Assembly: GCF_017161325.1 (NCBI RefSeq)
Contig: NZ_CP045670.1
Span: 434,001 to 498,000 of the forward strand
DNA length: 64,000 nucleotides
Reading direction: 5' to 3'
Source: Treponema pedis
GTDB taxonomy: Bacteria > Spirochaetota > Spirochaetia > Treponematales > Treponemataceae
The position numbers and the translations under genes were made by a program. Positions 1-8,020 of the stretch are shown here, in pieces. Positions within the stretch are counted from its first letter, which is position 1. Every line of letters begins with the position of its first letter. The notes beneath the pieces are model-generated. The model saw only the letters and a program-made list of their open reading frames with translations. It was not told where the DNA came from and searched no databases.

Positions 1-764
1 AATTAATAGTAAATATATAAAAAGGAATATTTTAAATAATTAAACAGGAATATTATAAGCTATATCGATTATATTGATATTTAAATGGAAATTATCGGTT
101 CCAAGATAAATTCATAAGGCAAGTTCATGTTGTGAAGAGCATGAAAAGGTTTGTTTTTTCCCAGTGAAAATGAAGCGGTGAGCCGCTCAAATAATTTTTT
201 TTAACAAACATATCTTAATTTCCGAAATGAACTCTGTGAAATAGTATACATTTGTCTCGGTTTCAAATACAATATACATTCAAATCAAAGATGTTCGTCA
301 GCAGTATAAATTGCATTGTTGTTTTTTTACTCACTGATTCTATTTTTTTCAGTTTACACTGATGTTTCTCCTTCATCCGACTTCTGTTAAAGCAATCGTC
401 TTGTCTGGCGGAACGAGTCGTGAACCGAAGCTTCGGCATTAGTTGACCGTATATGCTTCATTTTCTTTTAGTCTCGTGACGAAAACTATACTTTTTGCGG
501 AATTTGGCAATATTTCGTAGTTATAGATGAAAACCTTATGTAAATTTAAAATCATGTCTAAACTATATTTATTGTTATTACAAATATATACGGAATAAGT
601 GCTTTATTACTTTATGTTTGCAGTATACTTGTAAAAAATCGGATAAATAAGAGAAATATAGATAATAAGTTCGGTTTTAATAATAACAACATTTATTTTA
701 TGATAATTATATGAAATAATATCAGAGTACATTTTTTATTGGAATAATGCCGCTTCTTAACATA
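1..764. other. Non-coding stretch before hprK
   Basis: No convincing reading frame is seen on either strand, and base composition is strongly AT-rich after about position 480. A short GC hairpin (arms 174-178 and 183-187) followed by a T-run at about 195-202 could be a weak terminator for a gene lying left of the window. A 12-bp perfect palindrome, CCGAAGCTTCGG, sits at 425-436. Nothing else can be assigned; the patch around 361-470 has a more gene-like composition and could be a decayed gene, but I cannot identify it. Confidence 0.4.
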
Positions 765-793
765 TTTACAAAATAGCGATAAAAGTGTATAGT
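765..793 (+). promoter_or_regulatory. hprK promoter, predicted leaderless
   Basis: TTTACA (765-770), 17-nt spacer, TATAGT (788-793). The -10 box ends only 7 nt before the hprK ATG at 801, so transcription should begin at or next to the start codon. No Shine-Dalgarno precedes the ATG, which fits leaderless translation. Confidence 0.55.
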
Positions 794-800
794 TGCTTTA

Positions 801-1790
801 ATGGCTGATACCACTTTTTCGGTGCTTAATCTTTTGGATTTGGACTTGCAAAAACATGATTCTCTTGAGCTTACCTGCGTATCAGGCCGGACCGGACTTT
901 CAAACAAGATTGTTCTGCCCGATATAAATAGGCCGGGTCTTGCCCTTTCAGGTTTTTTCGATTCTTTTGCGAATGAAAGAGTTCAGCTTTTCGGACGCGG
1001 AGAAAATGCTTATCTTAAAACTTTAATTGAAAAGAAGGACCTTTCTACCATAGAACAGATGTTTTCAAAAAAGATTCCGTGTTGTATTTTTTCACACGGT
1101 TTAAATCCGCCTCAGGAATTTTTAGAAATAACTGATAGATATGAATGCCCTATTTTAAAATCGGAACTTTCGTCAAGCGAATTGGCTTTGCGCCTTTTGA
1201 GAGTTTTATCGAATACGTTCGCTCCTAAAATTTTGCTTCACGGCGTTTTAGTTGAAGTTTTCGGATTAGGTATTTTAATTACGGGAAGCTCAGGTGTAGG
1301 AAAAAGCGAAACGGCTCTTGAACTTGTAGAGCGCGGACATCGCCTTGTAGCGGATGATGTTGTAGAAATTTCCTGTATAAACGGAAACACTCTGGTGGGC
1401 AGAGGAGCCAACAAGGTTATCGGGCATCATATGGAAATACGCGGATTGGGTATTATAAATATACGGCAGCTTTACGGTATAGGAGCCGTTAGAGATGTAA
1501 AACAAATACAGCTTGTTGCAAAATTGGAAGAATGGAATGCGGAGAAAATTTACGATAGGCTTGGAACCTCAGGTCTTACAATGGATATTCTCGATGTTAA
1601 AATTCCTATGGTGGAAATTCCGGTTAAGCCGGGACGGAATGTTCCCATTATTTTGGAAACCGCTGCAAAAAACGAAAGGCTTAAAAGCATGGGGTATTTT
1701 TCGGCATTGGAATTCGGCAGAAACGTTTTGCGTTGGATTGAATCCGATTCGGCACGTTCGCCGTACTATACCGATGACGATACTTATTAA
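801..1790 (+). CDS. hprK: HPr kinase/phosphorylase
   Basis: Bifunctional enzyme that phosphorylates HPr on Ser46 with ATP or PPi and removes that phosphate. The 329-residue length fits the family. An N-terminal domain (about 1-130) precedes the catalytic domain: His147 in LLHGVLV, Walker A GSSGVGKSE (about 162-170), the acidic pair DD (about 185-186), and the HprK signature MEIRGLGIIN (about 211-220). All key residues are present. Its substrate HPr is encoded 12 nt downstream, so the two form an operon. The promoter abuts the start codon with no Shine-Dalgarno. No sugar-specific EII permease lies in the window, so a regulatory rather than transport role is likely (inference). Confidence 0.95.
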   Translation: MADTTFSVLNLLDLDLQKHDSLELTCVSGRTGLSNKIVLPDINRPGLALSGFFDSFANERVQLFGRGENAYLKTLIEKKDLSTIEQMFSKKIPCCIFSHGLNPPQEFLEITDRYECPILKSELSSSELALRLLRVLSNTFAPKILLHGVLVEVFGLGILITGSSGVGKSETALELVERGHRLVADDVVEISCINGNTLVGRGANKVIGHHMEIRGLGIINIRQLYGIGAVRDVKQIQLVAKLEEWNAEKIYDRLGTSGLTMDILDVKIPMVEIPVKPGRNVPIILETAAKNERLKSMGYFSALEFGRNVLRWIESDSARSPYYTDDDTY

Positions 1791-1802
1791 AAGGATATAT
1801 TT

Positions 1803-2069
1803 ATGATTTCAAAAACCGTTAAAGTTCAAAACAGAGCCGGCATACATGCCCGTCCTGCTTCGTTAATTGCACAAAAATCGAATGCCTTTGCTTCCGATAT
1901 TTTTTTGTGCCGCGATACAAGTAAAATTAATGCAAAATCCGTTATAGGTATAATTACAATGGCTGCAACTTACGGGACGGAGCTCACGCTTACTTGTGAA
2001 GGGCCTGACGAACAAGCCGCTTGCGACGCTATAGAAAATATTTTTAATAACAAATTTGAAGAAGAATAG
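1803..2069 (+). CDS. ptsH: Phosphocarrier protein HPr
   Basis: Small cytoplasmic phosphocarrier of the PTS, 88 residues, the normal family length. The EI-dependent site His15 lies in AGIHARPA, and the HprK target Ser46 lies in NAKSVIGI. Having both sites means it can take EI-type and HprK-type phosphorylation. It follows hprK by 12 nt, with AAGGATATATTT before the ATG supplying the Shine-Dalgarno. Together with the EIIA-Ntr-like gene at 29002 it fits a phosphorelay used for regulation; EI is not in this window. Confidence 0.95.
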   Translation: MISKTVKVQNRAGIHARPASLIAQKSNAFASDIFLCRDTSKINAKSVIGIITMAATYGTELTLTCEGPDEQAACDAIENIFNNKFEEE

Positions 2070-2158
2070 ACAGTTAAAAATATCCGGTTTGGTATGTCGG
2101 ACTTTTTTGCATATATCCTGAAAATTTAAAAAACGGAGTTCCTCTTTTAATTTTTCTC

Positions 2159-2186
2159 TTGACATTTTATAAAATTTAGGTATACT
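2159..2186 (+). promoter_or_regulatory. Promoter of the efflux operon
   Basis: TTGACA (2159-2164), 16-nt spacer, TATACT (2181-2186). The predicted start near 2193 leaves a leader of about 27 nt with an AGGCGG Shine-Dalgarno before the ATG at 2220. This is a conventional promoter, unlike the leaderless type seen at hprK. Confidence 0.6.
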
Positions 2187-2219
2187 AATAAGATATAAAA
2201 CAATTACAGGCGGACTGTT

Positions 2220-3686
2220 ATGAAAAAAAATACTTTTTTAACAATATTTTTTATTTTTGCTTTTTTTGCAGTGCCGGTTTTTCCGCAAGAAAATATTTAT
2301 AATAACCTTCTCGAATACAGATACGGCAACGACCCCGATTTTTCACTTATTAAAAATAATTCGGAAATAGCAAAAAATAATTATAACTCGGCTAAGGTAA
2401 ATTCTCTTTTTGCAATTGAACTGAGCACAGGTAAAATGAATCTTACGCTTACTTCCGATAAAGAAAAAGCGAAATTTTCAATGGAGCCTTATGCTTTGCT
2501 GGGTATGCCCGTTTACAATAATCTTGCTTTAAAACTCACTTCTCCATTCAGCACTGCCGATAACGGTCAAACTTCAAATAAGGGTTTTTCCTTGGGGCTT
2601 TCCGCCGATATTTACGGTCAAACGAGAAATAAGTTTAAACTTCAAATCGAAGAGGCTTACGAAAATATGAAACAAGCCGAAAAAAAGCTTCTTATCGGTA
2701 AACAGCTTATTGAAAAAAAACTTCTTACCGACATTCAAAAAATGTTTACCGAATACTCGCTTGTGCTTTCAAAAAAACTGAATACGGTTCAAGCCAATAT
2801 AAAATATCTTCAAACCGTAGCGCAGGGCTTTAGCGAAAACTCCGCAAAATTGCGTACCGCAAAACTTTCACTTATGTCTTCAGAACGTGAAGAAAAAGAA
2901 GCCGAATTTTCTTTTACCGTTTCCTTAAAAATCTTTTCCGAATCATGCGGCATACGGCTTGATGAAAGTAAGACCGATGATTTTCTTGTTAAACTTGCTT
3001 CTTCCATACCGAAAACAAAAATAACTTCAATCGAAAATTTAAGTGAAGAAAACTACAGCGTTATTTTAAAAGCGGAAAGGGATTATAAAAATGCCCTTGT
3101 ACGGAATAAAATAGAGTTAAATACTTTTACCTTATCGGGAGAAATGGGATTTTCGGATATGAATATTAAAACCCCTTTAACGGAGAAAAATGAAAAGTCC
3201 GTAAGTACCGGTTTAAATATGCTTTTGCCCGGAATAAAACTTTCAACGGGGCTTCTTTTTCCGCTATCGGAAAAAAATTCCGTAAAGTCCGAAAAAGAGC
3301 CGTCTTTTCAATTATCTCTTGCAATAAACCCTATAGCGATGTACGATTATGCGCTTAAAAGAAAAAATACGAATCTTTTAAATTTAAACGAAAGGATAAA
3401 ACTGAATGAAATAAAACGTAATTTTGAAAACGAATTTAAGTCATTTAAAATTCAAAAAGAAAAATTTGAATGGCAGCAAAATTTATATAGTGAAGAACTT
3501 GACGTATATAAAAAAAATGCGGAAGACCATGCACAATGGTTTACGCGCGGCGTAATAAGCTCTTTTGAAAATATGCAGGCGGATATAGAATATAAAAAGG
3601 CTCTTATGCGCTATGCAGATGCAAATATCAATGTAAATATTTTTAATGTAAACATAAAAGAATTATTTGAAACCGGAGGTAAATAA
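2220..3686 (+). CDS. TolC-like outer membrane efflux protein
   Basis: Predicted outer-membrane component of a tripartite exporter, 488 residues. It starts with a Sec signal peptide (hydrophobic core at about 5-20, likely cleavage after VPVFPQ). Long Lys/Glu/Leu-rich helical stretches at about 140-260 and 380-470 resemble the coiled-coil hairpins of TolC-family proteins, separated by a region with alternating polar and hydrophobic residues that suits beta strands. The stop codon overlaps the start of the adaptor gene by one base, and ATPase and permease genes follow, so context supports this strongly. Overall similarity to known TolC proteins looks low, so the family name rests partly on neighbours. 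Confidence 0.7.
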   Translation: MKKNTFLTIFFIFAFFAVPVFPQENIYNNLLEYRYGNDPDFSLIKNNSEIAKNNYNSAKVNSLFAIELSTGKMNLTLTSDKEKAKFSMEPYALLGMPVYNNLALKLTSPFSTADNGQTSNKGFSLGLSADIYGQTRNKFKLQIEEAYENMKQAEKKLLIGKQLIEKKLLTDIQKMFTEYSLVLSKKLNTVQANIKYLQTVAQGFSENSAKLRTAKLSLMSSEREEKEAEFSFTVSLKIFSESCGIRLDESKTDDFLVKLASSIPKTKITSIENLSEENYSVILKAERDYKNALVRNKIELNTFTLSGEMGFSDMNIKTPLTEKNEKSVSTGLNMLLPGIKLSTGLLFPLSEKNSVKSEKEPSFQLSLAINPIAMYDYALKRKNTNLLNLNERIKLNEIKRNFENEFKSFKIQKEKFEWQQNLYSEELDVYKKNAEDHAQWFTRGVISSFENMQADIEYKKALMRYADANINVNIFNVNIKELFETGGK

Positions 3687-4693
3687 TGGAACGGACGGAA
3701 TTTGAAAAAAAGAAAGCGAACAAACGGAAAAAAAGAATTAAAAAAATTTTTATAAGTATTGCAGTTGTTGTTTTATTGTCGGTTTTATATATGCTTTATA
3801 AAGCCGCTTTTACAAAAACCAAGGCGGGTAATTTTTCTACCGTTACGGTACGTAAAGAAACAATAAAAGAACAAATTCAAATTTCCGGTTATATAGAGCC
3901 TGCTCAAAAACAAGTTTTACAAGCCTTAGGCGACGGTATTGTAAAACGTGTAAATGTAAAAGAAGGGGATAGCGTTAAAAAAGGAGACTTGATTTTTGCT
4001 CTGGACAGTACGCAGCAAGAGCTTCAAGTTGAAAAGCAGGAGCTTGCCATAGCTCAAGAATCCGTACGCGGTTCTTCACGGCAGCTTACCCTAATGCAGG
4101 AAGAATTAAAAATGTTAAAACTGCAATTAAGGGATAGAAGTATTTATGCAAAATTCGACGGAATTATTGCGGCGCTTGATATAAGTGAAGGCACCTATGC
4201 GAAAGCTCAAAATAATTTCGGAACTCTTATAGACCGTTCCTTTTTAAAAGCCACGGTAACTGTTGCCGAAACGGACGCTTCGCGTCTTTCGGTAGGTCAA
4301 AAAACATTATTAAATTTTCAAGCCGTTCCGGGAGTTGAAGTTGAAGGAAAGGTTATCGCATACCCTTCAATTGCAAGAAGGGATTCGGAACGGGGAAATA
4401 CCGTGCTTGATGTAAAAATAGTTGTAGAAAATCCTCATAAAGATATTTTACCCGGTTACTCTTTTTCCGGTATAATTGTTGCAGGCGAAAATCAAACTAT
4501 ATTATACGTAGAACAAAATGCAATTTTTTATGAAGAAGGCGAGCCTTATGTCAGAAAAGTAGTAAACGGAAATTCAGTTGAAAAGGTTAAAGTTGAAGTT
4601 ACCGCTTATATTAACGGATTTGTTAAAATTTTATCCGGTTTACAGGAAGGAGATGTTTTGGATATTACATCTACAAGTAATAACGGGAGATAG
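3686..4693 (+). CDS. Membrane fusion (MacA/HlyD-type) adaptor
   Basis: Periplasmic adaptor linking an inner-membrane exporter to an outer-membrane channel. 335 residues: a basic cytoplasmic tail (1-22), one membrane anchor (about 23-43), then a barrel-sandwich/lipoyl half motif (VKRVNVKEGDSVKKGDLIFALD, split here by position at about 90-112). A short helical hairpin follows (about 113-150), then the second lipoyl half (YAKFDGIIAALDISEG) and beta-barrel domains to the end. The hairpin is short, as in MacA-like adaptors of spirochaetes. It overlaps the preceding gene by one base and is followed after 3 nt by the ATPase. Confidence 0.88.
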   Translation: MERTEFEKKKANKRKKRIKKIFISIAVVVLLSVLYMLYKAAFTKTKAGNFSTVTVRKETIKEQIQISGYIEPAQKQVLQALGDGIVKRVNVKEGDSVKKGDLIFALDSTQQELQVEKQELAIAQESVRGSSRQLTLMQEELKMLKLQLRDRSIYAKFDGIIAALDISEGTYAKAQNNFGTLIDRSFLKATVTVAETDASRLSVGQKTLLNFQAVPGVEVEGKVIAYPSIARRDSERGNTVLDVKIVVENPHKDILPGYSFSGIIVAGENQTILYVEQNAIFYEEGEPYVRKVVNGNSVEKVKVEVTAYINGFVKILSGLQEGDVLDITSTSNNGR

Positions 4694-4696
4694 CCT

Positions 4697-5392
4697 ATGC
4701 TTGAAAATATTATACGCTTGGATAATGTAATTAAGACATACATAATGGGCGATGCGGAAGTGCATGCTCTTTCAGGAGTTTCTTTTGAAATCCCCAATTC
4801 TTCTTTTGTTTCGATTATGGGTCCTTCAGGTTCAGGCAAATCTACTTGTATGAATATGATAGGCTGCCTTGACCGTCCGACTTCAGGCAATATTTACATT
4901 GACGGAATTAACACCGCCGATATGAGCGAAAACGACCTTGCTGTATTGCGGAATGAAACCGTCGGTTTTGTTTTTCAACAATATTATTTACTGCCCAGTT
5001 TGACCGTTTTGGAAAATGTTATGCTTCCTCTCAGATATCAAGGTCTTTCATTTGATAAAAGAAAAAAACGAGCTTTGGAAGAATTGGAAAATGTAGGCTT
5101 ATCGGAGCGTATAAAGCATAGACCCGGTGAATTATCTGGAGGACAAAAGCAGCGTGTTGCAATTGCAAGGGCCTTGGTTACGCACCCTAAAATAATTTTG
5201 GCGGACGAACCTACGGGAGCTTTGGATTCCGAAACGGGGAATTCGGTTTTGGATTTATTTTTAAAAATAAATAAAACCGGGACTGCAATAATTGTAGTTA
5301 CCCATGATTTGGGAATCGGTGCTATGGCGCCGCGCTCCATTCATTTAAAAGACGGAGCGGTAATTTCCGATACTGCAAATAAAACTTTATAA
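4697..5392 (+). CDS. MacB/LolD-type ABC transporter ATPase
   Basis: Cytoplasmic ATPase of the exporter, 231 residues. It has Walker A GPSGSGKST, Q-loop in FVFQQYYLLP, signature LSGGQKQRVAIARAL, Walker B IILADEPTGALD and the H-loop in VVTHD. All motifs are intact. Sequence style is that of the MacB/LolD group that pairs with FtsX-like permeases, and such a permease follows 10 nt later. Substrate cannot be read from sequence; macrolides, peptides or lipoproteins are all possible for this family. Confidence 0.93.
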   Translation: MLENIIRLDNVIKTYIMGDAEVHALSGVSFEIPNSSFVSIMGPSGSGKSTCMNMIGCLDRPTSGNIYIDGINTADMSENDLAVLRNETVGFVFQQYYLLPSLTVLENVMLPLRYQGLSFDKRKKRALEELENVGLSERIKHRPGELSGGQKQRVAIARALVTHPKIILADEPTGALDSETGNSVLDLFLKINKTGTAIIVVTHDLGIGAMAPRSIHLKDGAVISDTANKTL

Positions 5393-5402
5393 GGGGATAA
5401 GT

Positions 5403-6665
5403 ATGTTTGAAGATTTTATAAATGCTCTGCAAAATTTCAGAATAAATAAAATGCGCACCTTACTTTCCCTTTTGGGAATTGTAATCGGCGTTATGTCCGT
5501 AGTAATTATTACCACGTTAAGTCAATCTTTATCAAAATCCATATCGGCCGAGTTTGAACGGTTTTCGCTTGATACATTAACGATACGTGCGAGATGGAAT
5601 CCCGATACGAAAAAGCAATGGGTTCAGTTTACGGAAGAATATAGAAATACCCTTATGCAAAAAATTCCTAAAATTAAAAATATTTTTTATACAAACGACT
5701 TTAATGCAAAATTTTCAAAAGGCAATACCGTATCGGGAAACAAACAGGTCTATGCTGTAGAGCCGGACAGACTGGAAGCTATGGGTTTACAACTGGATTA
5801 CGGAACTTTTTTCAGCTTGGGAGATTATGCCTACGGCCTTCAAAAGGCGGTAATAGGGAAAAATATTGCGGAAGAACTTTTTCCGGAAGGAAGGGCGGTA
5901 GGCAAAACCGTAACACTTCAAATATCTTCAGGTTATAATGATATTCCTCCTTATAATTTTCAATTTGAAGTTATAGGAGTATTAAAAGATTCTCAATCGT
6001 GGATGGGTGCCAGCCCTGCCGAAAGCGTCTTTATTCCGCGCCAATTTTATAAACATAAATTAATGTTTGCAGGTATGGAAGCCCGCGACCTTTGGTCTGC
6101 AGAGGTTAAGCTTCTTAATTCCGAAGATATAGAATATGTGCAGGCTCAAATATTGTTGATATCTAAGGAGCTTGCAAACGGCTTTGCCCGTCCCGTTTGG
6201 GTGTTTTCCGCAAAGGAACAGCTTAACACTATAAATAAGGTTGTTTCTTTAGTAGGAGTTGTTATGACTGCCGTAGCCGCAATTTCTCTTTTGGTAGGCG
6301 GTATAGGTATTATGAACATTATGCTGGTTACAATTACGGAGCGTAGAAAAGAAATAGGTATACGTAAGGCTTTAGGGGCAACAAAGACTGCAATCAGAAA
6401 TCAGTTTTTGGTAGAATCTGCGGCGCTTACACTTACCGGAGGAGTTATCGGTGTAGGAGTCGGCTTAGTAATAAGCAATGTTATTGCAAAAACCGTATTG
6501 CCTATGCTTGCGGAAAATCCTAACGATATTACCGTAATTACCGCTTTTGATATTCAAGGCATTATTATTTCATTTGCAGTAAGCGTAAGCATCGGTATAT
6601 TTTTCGGTCTTCACCCCGCATTAAAGGCCGCAAAATTGGACCCGGTAGAAGCCTTAGCGGATTAA
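5403..6665 (+). CDS. MacB-type FtsX-like permease
   Basis: Inner-membrane permease of the efflux operon, 420 residues. One N-terminal membrane helix (about 18-42) is followed by a large periplasmic domain of the MacB_PCD type (about 43-275) and three C-terminal helices (about 280-305, 330-360, 380-405). The signature ITERRKEIGIRKALGA of FtsX-like permeases lies between helices 2 and 3. In E. coli MacB the ATPase and permease are fused; here they are separate genes, as is common outside Proteobacteria. A GGGGAT Shine-Dalgarno precedes the start. Confidence 0.92.
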   Translation: MFEDFINALQNFRINKMRTLLSLLGIVIGVMSVVIITTLSQSLSKSISAEFERFSLDTLTIRARWNPDTKKQWVQFTEEYRNTLMQKIPKIKNIFYTNDFNAKFSKGNTVSGNKQVYAVEPDRLEAMGLQLDYGTFFSLGDYAYGLQKAVIGKNIAEELFPEGRAVGKTVTLQISSGYNDIPPYNFQFEVIGVLKDSQSWMGASPAESVFIPRQFYKHKLMFAGMEARDLWSAEVKLLNSEDIEYVQAQILLISKELANGFARPVWVFSAKEQLNTINKVVSLVGVVMTAVAAISLLVGGIGIMNIMLVTITERRKEIGIRKALGATKTAIRNQFLVESAALTLTGGVIGVGVGLVISNVIAKTVLPMLAENPNDITVITAFDIQGIIISFAVSVSIGIFFGLHPALKAAKLDPVEALAD

Positions 6666-6670
6666 TTTTT

Positions 6671-7681
6671 ATGGATATTGAAATGCTTGAATTTAGGGCT
6701 GCTTGTATTCAAGCTGCCCGTGAATTTTTTATTCAAAATAATTATTTGGAATTGGATACCCCTTCTCTTTCCGAATCGCTTATTCCGGAAACCTGCCTGG
6801 AGGTTTTCCGAACCGAATATATTGAGCCTGACGGGAAAAAAAAGATACCGCTTTTTTTAGTGCCGTCGCCTGAGGTTTTTATTAAGCCTGTAATTGCACA
6901 AACAAAGCGTTCCGTTTTTCAGCTTTCAAAATGTTACCGCAATGTTGAATCGAAAGGAAATATTCACAGTCCCGAATTTTCTATGCTAGAATATTATACC
7001 GTAAACGCAAACTATCTTGATTCCGTTAAAATTACGGAAAAGTTTTTTCTCTTTGTTTTAGAAAAAATAAAAAACTTTCCTCTTGCAAGTCCTTTTATTT
7101 TAGACGCCTTAAAAAGCGGATTTGAATGTTTAACAATGAATGAGGCTTTTATTAAGTATGCAGGGTTTTCTCTTGCAAAAGAAAATTCGGTAAGGGCTCT
7201 CGGATTTCATGCGGAGCGGCTCGGTTTGGGAAGTGCCGAAAAATATGCTGACTGGAAGCAAGATGATTTATATGAACTTATTTTAGTTCACGCAATAGAA
7301 CCAAATTTGCCGCGGAATAAGGCCGTTGCTCTTTTGGATTATCCCGCCTTTGTACCCTGTCTTGCAGCGGAAAAAAACGAAACCGTTTATAATACAAAAA
7401 ATGAAGCTCTTAACTGGAAAACGATGGAGCGATGGGAAGTTTATTTAAACGGAGTGGAGCTTGCAAACTGTTACACGGAATGCCGTGATAAAGAAAAAAT
7501 AGATGCTTATTTTCAAACCGAAAACGCCTTAAAGCAAAAACACGCACTTGTTCCGCATCCTCCCGTAACGGATTTCGGAAAGATTTGTGCAAATATGCCG
7601 CCGTGTTCCGGTGTTGCGATGGGCTTTGACAGATTTATTATGCTTTTAACGGGAAGAAAAACCTTAGGCGGCGTGCTTTAA
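6671..7681 (+). CDS. epmA: EF-P lysine ligase (EpmA/GenX-like)
   Basis: Class II lysyl-tRNA-synthetase-like catalytic core of 336 residues with no anticodon-binding domain, the hallmark of EpmA (PoxA/GenX). Class II motif 2 is seen in FQLSKCYRNVES and EFSMLEYY, and motif 3 in GVAMGFDRFIMLL. The family attaches a lysine to a conserved lysine of elongation factor P, which relieves stalling at polyproline. Its start lies 5 nt after the permease stop with no clear Shine-Dalgarno, so it is probably translated by coupling. No EpmB or EF-P gene is in the window. Presence in an efflux operon is probably incidental co-transcription. Confidence 0.85.
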   Translation: MDIEMLEFRAACIQAAREFFIQNNYLELDTPSLSESLIPETCLEVFRTEYIEPDGKKKIPLFLVPSPEVFIKPVIAQTKRSVFQLSKCYRNVESKGNIHSPEFSMLEYYTVNANYLDSVKITEKFFLFVLEKIKNFPLASPFILDALKSGFECLTMNEAFIKYAGFSLAKENSVRALGFHAERLGLGSAEKYADWKQDDLYELILVHAIEPNLPRNKAVALLDYPAFVPCLAAEKNETVYNTKNEALNWKTMERWEVYLNGVELANCYTECRDKEKIDAYFQTENALKQKHALVPHPPVTDFGKICANMPPCSGVAMGFDRFIMLLTGRKTLGGVL

Positions 7682-7692
7682 CCGCCGTTTTT
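7667..7692 (+). terminator. Weak terminator overlapping the epmA stop
   Basis: A 5-bp GC stem (GGCGG 7667-7671 with CCGCC 7682-7686) brackets the stop codon and is followed by five T residues (7688-7692). It is short, but it sits where the efflux operon meets the convergent copper ATPase gene. Confidence 0.4.
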
Positions 7693-7776
7693 ACCGTTAT
7701 TTCTCCCGGTAAGGGTGCGGCGCATATTAAATAAAATTCGGTTTACTCTTGCGCCGCCTTGGATTTTGAATGATGG

Positions 7777-7815
7777 GTATCGCAGATGATACTCCTTACG
7801 GCCTGCGATACTCCT
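7777..7815. repeat. Inverted repeat with two GATACTCCT copies beyond copA
   Basis: GTATCGCAG (7777-7785) and CTGCGATAC (7803-7811) form a perfect 9-bp inverted repeat around a 17-nt loop, just past the copA stop. GATACTCCT occurs twice (7788-7796 and 7807-7815), once in the loop and once overlapping the right arm. There is no T-run on the copA strand, so it is not a classical terminator. It could be an RNA structure in the 3' region or a protein site. Confidence 0.5.
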
Positions 7816-7822
7816 GCTATCT

Positions 7823-8020
7823 CTATCCGATAGTATAGCCCGCTTCCGTAATCGCTTTTTTTAAGCTGTCTACGGAAACCGTTTCAGGGTGTTCAATTAC
7901 GGCCGTTTTTTTCTCCAAGTCAACTTTTGCCGTTACACCTGAAATTTTTGCCAACGCTTCTTCGACAATAGAAACACAGTGGGCACATGCCATTCCGTTT
8001 ACCGTTAATGTGGTTTTCAT
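7823..8020 (-). CDS. Predicted CopZ-like chaperone from an internal start in copA
   Basis: Within copA, in the same frame, an ATG (complement of 8018-8020) follows GAGGAG (complement of 8030-8035) with a 9-nt spacer. This is one of the best ribosome sites in the window. Initiation there gives a 65-residue protein consisting of exactly one heavy-metal domain with GMACAHC at about residues 9-15, close to the usual length of CopZ (about 68). The linker just before it, rich in Glu, Lys and Asn, supports a domain boundary. In the pump it would act as a C-terminal metal domain; as a free product it would shuttle Cu(+) to the pump. The second product is inferred, not shown. Confidence 0.55.
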   Translation of the reverse strand: MKTTLTVNGMACAHCVSIVEEALAKISGVTAKVDLEKKTAVIEHPETVSVDSLKKAITEAGYTIG

